From JBBDJB01 sp040880125 (GTDB lineage Bacteria > Planctomycetota > Planctomycetia > Pirellulales > JBBDJB01), in NCBI GenBank assembly GCA_040880125.1, contig JBBDJB010000003.1, forward strand, positions 62,001 through 126,000: a stretch of DNA of 64,000 nucleotides. The letters run 5' to 3'. The notes under the pieces were generated by a model. That model had not been told where the DNA came from, did no database searches, and saw nothing but the letters and a program-made list of their open reading frames with translations. Each line of letters starts with the position of its first letter. Positions within the stretch are counted from its first letter, which is position 1. Position numbers and translations under genes: made by a program. Positions 44,490 through 53,596 of this stretch are shown here, in pieces.

Positions 44490-45620
44490 ATGACCCAATC
44501 GGCAAAGCTCGCCCTGGAAGACGGCACGGTCTATCGCGGCGTCTCGTTCGGCGCGGAAGGAGAAGTTGACGGCGAGGTCTGCTTCAACACCTCCATGACC
44601 GGGTATCAAGAGATCCTCACCGATCCCAGCTACCGTGGCCAAATCGTCACGATGACCTATCCGGAGATCGGCAACTACGGCGTCAACGACGAAGATCTCG
44701 AAAGCGCCCGCCCGCACCTGGCCGGCTTCGTCGTGCGAGAAAACAGCCGCGTCCACTCCAACTTCCGGGCGCAGAGCAGCCTGCGGCAGTATCTGGAGCG
44801 GTGGAACATCGTGGCCATCGAGGGGATCGACACCCGGGCGCTTGTGCGGCGAATCCGCAGCGCCGGAGCGATGAAGGGCGTGCTGTCGACCGCTGACCTG
44901 GACGACGCCAGCTTGGTCGCCAAGGCGAATGCCAGCCCCGGCCTCGTCGGCCGGGATTTGGTGCGAGAAGTGCTGCCCGAGGGATCCCGCGAGTGGGATC
45001 AACATCTCAGCCGCTGGACCTATACCAGCGACCCGCCGGAAGCGCCGGCCAATTCCGGCCAGGGGCCGCACATCGTGGCGCTCGACTACGGGATGAAGTG
45101 GAACATCGGCCGGCACCTGTTCGACGGCGGTAGTCGCGTCACCGTGCTGCCCGGCACCGCGACGGCGAAGGAAATCCTGAAACATCGCCCCGGCGGCGTT
45201 TTTCTTTCCAATGGGCCGGGCGATCCGGAGCCGGTTCAGTACGCGGTGGATACCATCCGCGATCTGCTCGGCGAAGTGCCGATCTTCGGCATCTGTCTGG
45301 GGCACCAGTTGCTCTCGTTGGCCTGCGGTGCGAAGACCTTCAAGATGAAGTTCGGCCATCGCGGAGCCAACCAGCCGGTACTCAACGAGGCGACCGGCAG
45401 CGTCGAGATCACTTCGCAGAACCACGGGTTCGCCGTCGACGAGTCGTCGCTGCCCGACGAGTTGGAAGTGACGCACCGCAGCCTGAACGATCAGACGGTC
45501 GAAGGGGTGCGGCATCGCAAGCTGGCGGCCTTCAGCGTGCAGTACCACCCGGAGGCTTCGGCCGGACCGCACGACAGCCACTACTTGTTCGACCAGTTCC
45601 GACAGCTCATGGCCCGGTAG
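44490..45620 (+). CDS. carA: carbamoyl-phosphate synthase small subunit
   Basis: Glutaminase subunit feeding ammonia to the CarB large subunit for arginine and pyrimidine synthesis. The CarA N-terminal domain begins KLALEDGTVYRGVSFGAEG and contains EVCFNTSMTGYQEILTDPSY. The class I amidotransferase triad is visible: Cys near residue 269 in FGICLGHQLL, and His and Glu in QYHPEASAGPHDS near 352. 376 residues is normal. carB is not adjacent: the next gene converges from the other strand, overlapping the end by 14 bases. Confidence 0.96.
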   Translation: MTQSAKLALEDGTVYRGVSFGAEGEVDGEVCFNTSMTGYQEILTDPSYRGQIVTMTYPEIGNYGVNDEDLESARPHLAGFVVRENSRVHSNFRAQSSLRQYLERWNIVAIEGIDTRALVRRIRSAGAMKGVLSTADLDDASLVAKANASPGLVGRDLVREVLPEGSREWDQHLSRWTYTSDPPEAPANSGQGPHIVALDYGMKWNIGRHLFDGGSRVTVLPGTATAKEILKHRPGGVFLSNGPGDPEPVQYAVDTIRDLLGEVPIFGICLGHQLLSLACGAKTFKMKFGHRGANQPVLNEATGSVEITSQNHGFAVDESSLPDELEVTHRSLNDQTVEGVRHRKLAAFSVQYHPEASAGPHDSHYLFDQFRQLMAR

Positions 45621-46953
45621 AGGGCCCTGGGGCGATACTTTGCTCGGCGGTGATGATGCCGATCACTTCCAGCGCCGCGACGGCTCGGCGCGGGTCGGCC
45701 GTGCTGCCGCTCCGCGTCGCATCCCACAACCGCAGAACATACCGTAAATACTGTTCGTGCAGTTGCTCCTGGCGGTCGATGCCCAGCTCGACCGCAACAC
45801 TCGACCAGAGCGCGCCCAATCGCTTAAGGGCATCGTCATCGCCGGCGAATGCGTCGTAGACCGCTTGATCCAGAGCTTCCAACCGTGCGGCGGCGTTCGG
45901 CGCCAGCGGCTTCAGTCGGGCTGCCGGCCCTTCGGATTTGGAAGTCGCCGCGTGGTAGCGACGGCTGCTTGCGCTTGCTTCGCACGACGTACTGCGCTGC
46001 GGAGGTGCGGTCCGCCATTGAGAACCGTTGGCGCTGCCGTTGGAACCGCCCTTGGATGAGGGGATCTGCCGTGCGTGCCGCAGCAGTTCGTCCCCCAGCG
46101 CGTTCAGATCGTCCAGCGACAATTCCGCCGGCGTGTCTTGTAGCCCGTGCGAGAGGCGCTCGTAATCCCCCTCGCGCAGGCAAGCAGCCACGAACCCGGC
46201 CCAGCCGCCGTCGATCCTTGCCGGCTCGAACGGGTCGTGCGACGTGAGGTCGATAAACTCGATCTCGCTCTTGCGCTGCAGTCGTCTGCGTTCGCCGTCC
46301 TCGTAGTGGAAGGCCATCCACCGGAACGGCCGCCGCGGCGAGTGCCGCAAGCCCGTTGTCAGCGAGATCTCCTTGCGACATGCCGGCGGTAGACATGCCA
46401 ACACTCCGGCCACCGTTTGCTCGGTTTCGTTGCACGCCGACCAGCCGAGCGACGGTGCAATGATGGCGGTGGCGAGGATGCCGGCAAATCGGTCGGCCCC
46501 CCATCCGCCGACCAGCCGCTCCACCAACGGACGGTCGAAGACGGCCGCGCCGCCCGGCAGGCGCAACGGTGCCAATTTCCGCGGAAGCTCTTCCGGCACG
46601 TCGAGCGCTCCGCCGGCCATCGCGGCTCTCACGATCGAGAACGGGTTGTTCCCATAGCGGCCGAAAACCTCGTCCGGCATGACGAGAAAGTGCGTATAGA
46701 TGCGGCTTCCACCGCGATTGCTGTACTCGGTGCCGGCGTTGATCGTGCGCGAAATGCACCGGGCACCGCTGGGCAGGACGAAGTAGTTCACGCTGCGGCC
46801 CAGCGGCGAGGCGTCCAACAGCGCATCGTGAGACGGCCCCCACAGGGCCAACTGCCGGGCGTCGGCGTCGGAAATGCCTTCGCTGCACGCCGCGAGCTGG
46901 TAACCGTCGCCGTGCTCGGTTCGTGCGGACGTGAAGATCGCTTGTTCAATCAC
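45607..46953 (-). CDS. GAP1-like (GTPase-associated protein 1) protein
   Basis: I recognise the N-terminal ~125 residues as the GAP1-N2-type domain from the wording IEQAIFTSARTEHGDGYQLAACS, DARQLALWGPSHDALL, SVNYFVLPSGARCISRTI, and GRYGNNPFSIVRAA. The middle (VFDRPLVERLVGGWG, then SACNETEQTVAGVLACLPPACRKEISLTTGL) fits the GAP1-M region. A Ser/Gly/Asn-rich linker (~residues 278-322) precedes a short helical end. GAP1 proteins are partners of a GTPase in predicted conflict systems. The start is ambiguous: GTG 46953 has CAGG upstream; an in-frame GTG at 46977 has none. It is the last gene of the minus-strand operon, and its 3' end overlaps carA. Confidence 0.75.
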   Translation of the reverse strand: MIEQAIFTSARTEHGDGYQLAACSEGISDADARQLALWGPSHDALLDASPLGRSVNYFVLPSGARCISRTINAGTEYSNRGGSRIYTHFLVMPDEVFGRYGNNPFSIVRAAMAGGALDVPEELPRKLAPLRLPGGAAVFDRPLVERLVGGWGADRFAGILATAIIAPSLGWSACNETEQTVAGVLACLPPACRKEISLTTGLRHSPRRPFRWMAFHYEDGERRRLQRKSEIEFIDLTSHDPFEPARIDGGWAGFVAACLREGDYERLSHGLQDTPAELSLDDLNALGDELLRHARQIPSSKGGSNGSANGSQWRTAPPQRSTSCEASASSRRYHAATSKSEGPAARLKPLAPNAAARLEALDQAVYDAFAGDDDALKRLGALWSSVAVELGIDRQEQLHEQYLRYVLRLWDATRSGSTADPRRAVAALEVIGIITAEQSIAPGPSTGP

Positions 46954-47116
46954 AGCGCTGACCTGGTCGTGAAGCACGTCGACGCGTGCAAGCGGCTCGA
47001 CTGGAACCTCGCCGGCTTCGCAGTCCGTTCAAGCGGCGGGACAGGCACAACGCACGCCCGCCAACGGCCGGCGCGTTTTACCGCACTCAGCGCCGGTCCC
47101 TACTTTCAGCAGCCGT

Positions 47117-48037
47117 TTATCCGCGCGGCGGACGAAGGTTCCCAATCAGCCAGTCGAACGGTTCGACAATTCCATGAGGCTCAATACGCAGCGGAATCCG
47201 GCGGCGGTTCTCTCCCAGCACATGCCGGAAGGCACACGCGCCGGCCACGCCGGTGGCAAAGATCTTGTACTGCGGGAAGCGCTCGTGGCATTGCTGCCAC
47301 ATGCCGGCTGCGTGGGTTTTGGCGAAGGCCTCCGGATCGTCGAAGCAACGGTCGCACTGGTCCGACTTGGTGAGAATCAGCGCCACCGGCCGATCGGTCC
47401 AGCTCCGCTTCGCGTCGCGTTCCAGCTCGCTCAAGAAGGATAGGATCTTCATCGTGAAGTGGTCCTGGTCGTGCTGGCCTGCTTGCAAACGCATGGCATC
47501 GATCAAGATTGCCACGCCCGCGCACTTGCTCAGCACGGCGCGAATCACCGGATAACTGCGGGGGTGTTCGATCTCCTCCAGCACGGCCTCGCCGGCCATG
47601 TCCGGCACGATGACCTCGACCGGTCGCCGATGGTACTTCGAACGCACCTGGCAGTGTACCCAGTTCCACCGATCCGGTTCGTTGGGCGTTTTCGCGGGGA
47701 AATCGCCTTGCGATAGCGCGGCGGCGGTGCGCTGTTGCAGCGAGATGGAGAACGCTCCGCGGGCCAGCACCTGCAAGGGCTTGGTCTGGCGCGAGAGCAT
47801 GTCCATCAACATGCCCAGGTAAACCGTCTTGCCGGCACCGCTGGTGCCCAGCACGGCGAGGATCTGCGGCCGCACCTTTTGCGTGTTCGACTGGTGAGCC
47901 AGCGCCATCGGCGCGAAACAGTGACGGCAATGCTCGGCGTCAAAAGTGTTGCCGCCGTCGCACACGTAGCACGGTACTTGAACGGAATAGTGGGCCAATC
48001 GATAGGAGTCCATGGGAAGATCGCAGCCGCGGTTCAT
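47117..48037 (-). CDS. TRAFAC-like GTPase with an N-terminal zinc ribbon (DO-GTPase-type)
   Basis: A 306-residue GTPase. Residues 23-40 form a zinc ribbon (C23-X2-C26...C37-X2-C40). The P-loop is GTSGAGKT (64-71), with switch I Thr likely at 117, switch II DMAGE at 146-150, and the guanine-specificity TKSD at 223-226. It therefore looks catalytically complete. This fits the family of GTPases paired with GAP1 proteins. Its ATG at 48037 overlaps the stop of the upstream FGE-like gene by 4 bases (ATGA), so they are translationally coupled. 139 bases separate it from the GAP1-like gene. Confidence 0.82.
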   Translation of the reverse strand: MNRGCDLPMDSYRLAHYSVQVPCYVCDGGNTFDAEHCRHCFAPMALAHQSNTQKVRPQILAVLGTSGAGKTVYLGMLMDMLSRQTKPLQVLARGAFSISLQQRTAAALSQGDFPAKTPNEPDRWNWVHCQVRSKYHRRPVEVIVPDMAGEAVLEEIEHPRSYPVIRAVLSKCAGVAILIDAMRLQAGQHDQDHFTMKILSFLSELERDAKRSWTDRPVALILTKSDQCDRCFDDPEAFAKTHAAGMWQQCHERFPQYKIFATGVAGACAFRHVLGENRRRIPLRIEPHGIVEPFDWLIGNLRPPRG

Positions 48038-49269
48038 AGGGTCACCTCTTCGGCCGTCGCCGGCACTTGATCATGTACTTCCGGTTGTGCAATGCCTGTC
48101 GCCCGCGACGTCAAATCAAAAGCCCCTACGGCCAAGCGAAACCCAATGTTGCGCTTCCGGCTCAGGGGACTCTCACCGCTTTGGAATTGGCAGGTAGCCT
48201 GGTTTTCAAAGTAGGTATCGAAGGCCCCGCCTCGGATACTCTTCATCGGAACCGGCAACGTCAGCGAGGCGTCCTCGCCGCGGCCGTACGAACCGGAGGT
48301 CCACTCCCAGACATTGCCGATAAGCTGGTGAATGCCGCCCACGCTCATGCCTTCGGAAAACTGGTGCACCGGCACGGTGGTTCCCCAGCCGGAGGACCAG
48401 ATGTTGGCGCGATGCTCCTCGAACGCCTGGCCCCAGGGAAACTTCCGCTGCAGCCAGTTGCCCGGCCCCAGCGTCACCGGCCAGCAACCGGACTTGGTCC
48501 ATTCCGCATCGGTCGCCATCCGCTTGCCGCACCAGCGGGCGAAGGCTACCGCCTCGTACCAACTGACGCCCACCACCGGATGATCCGCCTTGCGGGATTC
48601 GAAGTGGCCGTTCCGCCAGAAGCGCGGACCGGGATAGCCGGTCGAGTCGACAAAGTCCAGCATCGCCGCCAGGATGTCTTCATCCCACAGGGCAAGCTCC
48701 TCGTAGCCGCCTCCTTCGACAAACTGCTGAAACTGGGCATTGGTCACCGGGTAGCGATCGAGAAAGACCGCATCGACCTCCACCACGTAGCCGTCGTACT
48801 TGTTCACCTGATGTTCGTCGAGGCGGCCATCGTCCAGGGCTTCGTCCCTCAGTCCCAATACGACCTGGCCGGAGGGCACCAGCGCCATGCCATCCTCCAG
48901 CGCCTTGCACGCCAGACGGAATTGGTCTTCGGTGATGTTCTCCACGATCTGCGGCCGCAAAAGCAGCGCGTAGCGGCCCTGGTCGAGCATGTCCTGCACC
49001 AGGATTTCAGACTCGTCCCGCGGCCGCTTGCGCGACGGGAGTTGAACGATGGGCGATGCCCCCTGCGACGGCTTGACAGTGGATCTTGCCTTCGCACCGC
49101 CTCGCACTTCCCGCCGCTTGCGCAGCAAGCGGTAAACCAGCCACACGGCCGCCGCCACCGCGCCCAGCCATGCCACCGCGGGCAGCGACAAACTCCACCC
49201 GAGCACGATAAGTACGAGACCTACCGCCGGCACGAGCCAGCGAGCGATAATTTCGCGAAGACGCGTCAT
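48034..49269 (-). CDS. membrane-anchored FGE/SUMF1-like protein lacking the catalytic Cys pair
   Basis: 411 residues. Two close transmembrane segments occupy residues ~10-48, followed by a basic linker (KRREVRGGAKAR). The C-terminal ~220 residues have the formylglycine-generating-enzyme fold: FLDRYPVTNAQFQQFVEGGG, HPVVGVSWYEAVAFARWCGKRMATDAEW, GNVWEWTSGSY and RKRNIGFRLA. Active FGE has two Cys spaced ~5 apart before the NXGFR end; here only one Cys (360) is in that area, and it aligns better with a third, non-catalytic position. So it is probably a binding or sensor module. It is the second gene of the operon. Confidence 0.82.
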   Translation of the reverse strand: MTRLREIIARWLVPAVGLVLIVLGWSLSLPAVAWLGAVAAAVWLVYRLLRKRREVRGGAKARSTVKPSQGASPIVQLPSRKRPRDESEILVQDMLDQGRYALLLRPQIVENITEDQFRLACKALEDGMALVPSGQVVLGLRDEALDDGRLDEHQVNKYDGYVVEVDAVFLDRYPVTNAQFQQFVEGGGYEELALWDEDILAAMLDFVDSTGYPGPRFWRNGHFESRKADHPVVGVSWYEAVAFARWCGKRMATDAEWTKSGCWPVTLGPGNWLQRKFPWGQAFEEHRANIWSSGWGTTVPVHQFSEGMSVGGIHQLIGNVWEWTSGSYGRGEDASLTLPVPMKSIRGGAFDTYFENQATCQFQSGESPLSRKRNIGFRLAVGAFDLTSRATGIAQPEVHDQVPATAEEVTL

Positions 49270-49330
49270 GACTTAGCCGTCCACAAGATAGGTTTATCGG
49301 TTACTCCGGCCGTGGCCGAAAACTGACTGA

Positions 49331-50350
49331 TCAAGCGGGATCCTTCTGGCGCTGGGTCCGCTGCTGGGCGCGCTCCTGGCGGATGCGCTCGAACTGCGCC
49401 ACGATCGATCCCAGCACCGGATCGTTCTTTTGCTTCGTCGCGGTTCCGCCCGGCGTCGTATCCCGATGCGCACTCGCGCCGACCGTCACCGGCGTGCCGC
49501 CGTTCTGGTTCGGTACCAGATGCGAGTGGCGCTCCAGCACTTGCCGCATCTGTCTGAGCTCGCCAGACCATTCGGCGCGTTCGGCGGCCATCTGCTGCTT
49601 GGTTTGAACCAGCGTATCGTTCAATTCGGCGGCGCGGCCGCGTACGGTGTCCAGTTCGCTGTCCAGTGCTCCGCGCTCTTCCTCCAGCCCCTGGATGTAC
49701 TCTTGCCGCTCCCGCAGCTCCCGCTGAGCATCTTCCAACTGGGCCAGCACGTCGAGCAATTCCGCCTGGGCGTCCGCGCGCTCGGCGCGCAGCCGCTCGA
49801 ATTCCGCATTGGGAACCGACGCGGGGCTCTGTGACGAACGTAGTTCCGAAAGTTGCTGATCAAGGCAGTCGCGGTCCGCAACGGCGGCTCGCAGCGATTC
49901 GCGCACCTCGTCGACCGAATCGGCCTGCACGGACGCCTCCTCCCGCTGCGCCCGCAATTCAGCCAACTCGCTCTGCGCCGTCTCGAGTTGCGCACGAGTT
50001 AGTTCGATTTCTTTCACCCGCGCGGCGGCCTCGTCTCGCTGGGCGCATACCAACTCCGTTTCATCGCGCAGCTCCCCGAGTTGCTTCTCCAGCGCCTGCT
50101 GGACCTCGTCCGATCGCTGTTCGTCGGACTTGGCGGCGTCGCGCTCGACCTGGAAGGCCTGGCGCTCGCACAACAGCTCCGCGCGCTGGTCGCGGAGTTC
50201 GCACTGGAACTGCTCCAGGTTTGCGCGCAGTACGTCCAGCTCCTCGAACGACTGTTCGATATATTGATCCAATCCCGTCTGCTGGGCGCGCAGCTCAGCA
50301 AAACATTCCTTGACGGGCGCCCAATCGAGTAGTGCAGGGGGAACGGGCAT
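49331..50350 (-). CDS. long coiled-coil protein, first gene of the GTPase operon
   Basis: 339 residues, nearly all heptad-rich helix from residue ~15 to ~265 (ELRAQRAELLCERQAFQVERDAAKS-type text), with Glu, Arg, Gln and Leu dominant and very little aromatic content. The C-terminal ~70 residues are polar and disordered (NQNGGTPVTVGASAHRDTT), then a short helix. No enzyme domain is visible. A scaffold or tether role is inferred from its shape and its operon place, 61 bases upstream of the FGE-like gene. Confidence 0.75.
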   Translation of the reverse strand: MPVPPALLDWAPVKECFAELRAQQTGLDQYIEQSFEELDVLRANLEQFQCELRDQRAELLCERQAFQVERDAAKSDEQRSDEVQQALEKQLGELRDETELVCAQRDEAAARVKEIELTRAQLETAQSELAELRAQREEASVQADSVDEVRESLRAAVADRDCLDQQLSELRSSQSPASVPNAEFERLRAERADAQAELLDVLAQLEDAQRELRERQEYIQGLEEERGALDSELDTVRGRAAELNDTLVQTKQQMAAERAEWSGELRQMRQVLERHSHLVPNQNGGTPVTVGASAHRDTTPGGTATKQKNDPVLGSIVAQFERIRQERAQQRTQRQKDPA

Positions 50351-50910
50351 TTCGGCCGATACCGTTTACGGACTGAGGTTCTTCGTATGCAGACTCATCG
50401 TGGTCGTCGATGCGCTGGTCATAGGGGCGTCGAATGTTGGCCTCAATACATGGCCAGCAGCACGTCCATCGAACCCGCCTACCCCGGGCGGTAGTGCGAA
50501 CGGGGAAGAAAAGGGCATGATGTCCCGTCCTGACAGAAACCTAGGTCACGAAGCCCCCTCGGGCAAATTGAGCCAGAGGTCGCGGATAGGACGGTGTTGG
50601 GGCCGCTCGAATCGCCAGCCCGGACCGGGGCGAGTCGATCGGTTCGGGCTGCACCGACTGGCCGACCTGTGACGCCACTGCCGCGGTTGCGGAATCGGCT
50701 CGAAAATGAGCTACCCTTGGGCGGTGCGACTCGCGGCAAAATTGCCTCGACGCGGCCCGTTGACCGCAGCGACCCTGGCTGATAACTTAGCCGGCCTGGG
50801 AAGAATGGGCGGCCTATCGGATTGTGCCGTTCTTCGCGGCTCGCTCCACTGCGCAGGTCGATGAGCGACCGTCGCACGACGCGTTTGAACTTGGACCGAA
50901 GGAGACTGAA
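50351..50910. other. Divergent intergenic region upstream of the GTPase operon and the Cys-rich gene
   Basis: About 560 bases between the minus-strand operon start and the plus-strand Cys-rich gene start. Short frames in several phases have no domain. It must contain both promoters, but I see no clear consensus. No repeat family noticed. Confidence 0.5.
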
Positions 50911-51366
50911 ATGTTGATGCTACGTCGCGCCGTTCTGACTGGAAGCGTGGTCCTGGGCGTGCTCGCCATTTTGAGCGCAGGCAACTCGCCAGCCGACGCC
51001 GCCAATTTGCGTGCCGAACTGGCAAAGCTGAAGGCGCACGGCGGCCCCTGCGACTGCTGCACCACGCCGGTCTGCCAGTACAACCCCTGTATCAAGTACG
51101 TGAACCGTCGCGGGCATCACGGGACGTGCTGCGATAGTGCTCCGCCCCAAAACGTCGTGATGGTCGTGGAAGATCCCGCGACGTGCGGATGTGCCGTTGA
51201 GGTTCCGATGTGCATCCCGGCCTGCTGCGTGGGCGAACCGGTCGTCGACAGCCGCTGCGGGATTTTGGGTCGCCGGATCGTCAACTACGAGTGGTGCTGC
51301 GGTTTCCGAGCCCGTGTTGTCTTCACGCATTGCAATGACATCCGTGTTACCTACTTCGGCGGCTAA
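50911..51366 (+). CDS. cysteine-rich secreted protein
   Basis: 151 residues with a signal peptide (residues 1-~31, ending PADA-A). The mature part holds 16 Cys in pairs and near-pairs (CDCC, TCC, CGC, ACC, WCC), a density suited to disulfide bonding or metal binding. ATG 50911 follows GGAG by about 6 bases. A strong terminator at 51391 ends the transcript, so it is a single-gene unit. I do not recognise the family. Confidence 0.75.
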   Translation: MLMLRRAVLTGSVVLGVLAILSAGNSPADAANLRAELAKLKAHGGPCDCCTTPVCQYNPCIKYVNRRGHHGTCCDSAPPQNVVMVVEDPATCGCAVEVPMCIPACCVGEPVVDSRCGILGRRIVNYEWCCGFRARVVFTHCNDIRVTYFGG

Positions 51367-51390
51367 GCCGACACGCGGATCGTTGAAACC

Positions 51391-51429
51391 AACCGGCCCG
51401 ATGGAGTTTCCACTCGGGCCGGTTTTTTT
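51391..51429 (+). terminator. Intrinsic terminator after the Cys-rich gene
   Basis: ACCGGCCCGA (51392-51401) and TCGGGCCGGT (51414-51423) pair perfectly over 10 bases and are followed by a run of T. Confidence 0.9.
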
Positions 51430-51553
51430 TTGCGCCCTCGGCACTCACCCGCTGCGCCGGTTCTCCACCAGCCGACGCCTGGCAGGTGCCATCAAAGTCG
51501 GGGCGTCTAGCTGCTACAATGCAGCCGGCACCGACAACACCCACGGAGGAGAC

Positions 51554-51913
51554 GTGACCGCGAAACCCCGCCGCAAGAAGGATCCTAACCGTCAAAGTGC
51601 GAACCCGCCCGAATCGCAAGCATCCGTTTCCATCACCGTGGCGTGGTCGCTGACGGTCGTAACGCTGCTGGTGCTGGACGTCGGCGCCGCGCTCACCCGG
51701 CTTTATCTGCGTGCCGAAGGCGGACCGCTTGCCATGGAGGTCTTTGCCGGCTGGCTGCTGTTCTCCGCCGCAGTGATGGGGGCGGTATCGCTCGCGCTGC
51801 TGCCGGCGGTCTTCAAGCTCCGCCGCGAGCCGCCTCCGACTGGCTTCACCGCCCTGGGCGTGGCCGTCGCCGTCGCGCCGCTGCTGGTGGTTCTGGCGCA
51901 ACTGCTGCGCTGA
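51554..51913 (+). CDS. small membrane protein (hypothetical)
   Basis: 119 residues from GTG 51554, preceded by GGAGG. Three hydrophobic segments are seen (~residues 27-47, 62-82 and 97-117) after a basic N-terminus (MTAKPRRKKDPNRQ). No family recognised. It converges with the oxidoreductase gene at 51960. Confidence 0.65.
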   Translation: MTAKPRRKKDPNRQSANPPESQASVSITVAWSLTVVTLLVLDVGAALTRLYLRAEGGPLAMEVFAGWLLFSAAVMGAVSLALLPAVFKLRREPPPTGFTALGVAVAVAPLLVVLAQLLR

Positions 51914-51959
51914 GGTCGTGCTCAACCGAACCGCCGCAGCCCTCTCGACAAACGGCGAC

Positions 51960-53210
51960 CTACACCCACGTCTCCGGCGCAAACTCGCAGAACTTGCCGG
52001 CGAATTGCGACTCGGTGCCGGTGACGGTCATCACGATCGCGTTGTGGCCAATCTCACCGGTGCAGGTCGGCTGCGTGCGATTGCGCACGGCGTGATCGAA
52101 GATTCGCATTTCGTTGCGATAGGAAAAGGTCCGCAGGCCGCCGCCTTCGCGGTCCGCTTCGGCCTCTTTCAATTCCGCGGCATTGGCCACCACGCCGCCC
52201 AGTTCGATGTCGCCAATCTCGGCGATGGGGATCCGCTTCGCCCGACGATCGCGATCGTAAAGGACAATCTCCTGCTCCGCCGTCACCCGCAATGCCCCTT
52301 CCGATCCCAGCACGAGCTCGCCGTAGCTCCAGCCGTAGTTGAGCCCCTGGTGAAAGTCCTGCGTAAAGCGGACGATGGTATCCCCTTCGAACATGTAGTC
52401 TGCCGAAACGATGTCGTGCGTTTCGCGATGATCGTCGTAGCGGATCGCGCCCATGCCGCAAACGCTGGTGGGCCGCTTACCGCCCAGCAGCCAACTCGCC
52501 GCGTCCATCTGATGCGTCCCGTTTTCGGTCATCAGCCCATGGCCATAGCGGCGATACAACCGCCAGTTGATGAGGTGGTCGAGCGTCGGGTAGCCCCACG
52601 CGGCGAAGTCCTTCTCTAAATCGGGCAGCGGCCGCTTCCAGTCGCTCCAGCGGTCCCAGAACGCGTCGATTCGCAGCACTTCGCCGATCGCGCCGTCCTT
52701 TTGAATCAACCGCTCTGCCAGGTAGTACAGCGGATTGCTCCGCCGCTGCTGGCCGATCTGCAGCACACGCTGGGTAGCATTCCGCGCGGCGATCATCTGA
52801 TGCGACTGAGCCGGTGAGTACGCCATCGGCTTTTCGCAGAAGACGTCCCGTCCGGCATTCATCGCGGCGATCGCCGCCGCTGCGTGCGTATCCTCGGGGA
52901 GCCCAATCACCACGGCATTGAGGTCGCGCTCCTGATTGAGCAGTTCGTTCCAATCGTCATAGACCTTCACCTCGCTGCCCATCTCCTGGACGAGCGCGGC
53001 ATTCTCGGGATTGATCTCGCACACCGCCGCCAACCGGGTGCCGGGCACTTCCAGCAGCCGCCCCGCGATGTGCCGGCCTTGCGATCCGGCACCCATTAGG
53101 GCGAAGTTGATCTGCTCACTGGGAGCTGCGGCTCGCGCCGTGGTTGCCACGGCAGCGGCCGTCGCCGCGGAAGCCTGGAGAAATCGACGTCGGCTAAGCG
53201 ATGGCATCAT
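51960..53210 (-). CDS. Gfo/Idh/MocA family oxidoreductase with a Tat signal
   Basis: The N-terminus SRRRFLQASAATAAAVATTARA is a twin-arginine signal. The NAD(P)-binding motif FALMGAGSQGRHIAGRLLE follows, and the conserved EKP motif is in GRDVFCEKPMAYSP near residue 130. The second half has the family's C-terminal domain (WRLYRRYGHGLMTENGTHQMD). It probably oxidises or rearranges a sugar derivative outside the inner membrane; the substrate is unknown. Such Tat-exported members are very abundant in planctomycetes. ATG 53210 and 53207 are adjacent; GAGAGG lies just upstream. Confidence 0.92.
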   Translation of the reverse strand: MMPSLSRRRFLQASAATAAAVATTARAAAPSEQINFALMGAGSQGRHIAGRLLEVPGTRLAAVCEINPENAALVQEMGSEVKVYDDWNELLNQERDLNAVVIGLPEDTHAAAAIAAMNAGRDVFCEKPMAYSPAQSHQMIAARNATQRVLQIGQQRRSNPLYYLAERLIQKDGAIGEVLRIDAFWDRWSDWKRPLPDLEKDFAAWGYPTLDHLINWRLYRRYGHGLMTENGTHQMDAASWLLGGKRPTSVCGMGAIRYDDHRETHDIVSADYMFEGDTIVRFTQDFHQGLNYGWSYGELVLGSEGALRVTAEQEIVLYDRDRRAKRIPIAEIGDIELGGVVANAAELKEAEADREGGGLRTFSYRNEMRIFDHAVRNRTQPTCTGEIGHNAIVMTVTGTESQFAGKFCEFAPETWV

Positions 53211-53467
53211 TCCACCTCTCAAAAAAGCACACCTAAAATACAGCGACGGCGGCCGACCGCGAACCCTCGCTGTCGCGCGGCGCGTCTATCTCGACATGTC
53301 GATCACTATGCCCGCCTGCGCAGGCGGTGTCAAACAATGGGAACGGCCAACGCTAGCGGCGTTAAAAAACGATTCGCGAGTGGACGGTGCCGTGGCGAAA
53401 GCGGGAGCCCACCAGCGGGCCTTGCTGAGGTCGAGCCCGAAGGGTAATTTAGACCTTTTCCCAATCC

Positions 53468-53540
53468 GGACAGGTAGCTCAGTTGGTAGAGCACTGGACT
53501 GAAAATCCAGGTGTCGGCGGTTCGACCCCGCCCCTGTCCA
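53468..53540 (+). tRNA. tRNA-Phe (GAA)
   Basis: A full cloverleaf can be read. The acceptor arms GGACAGG and CCTGTCC pair, the anticodon stem is CTGGA/TCCAG with loop CTGAAAA (anticodon GAA), and the T-arm is GGCGG TTCGACC CCGCC. Discriminator A is at 53540. The 3' CCA is not encoded. Confidence 0.95.
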
Positions 53541-53596
53541 CTTTGATACTTTGCACGGACAGTTTTTCAGAGACACTGGCGGCGGCAGGAACTGGA

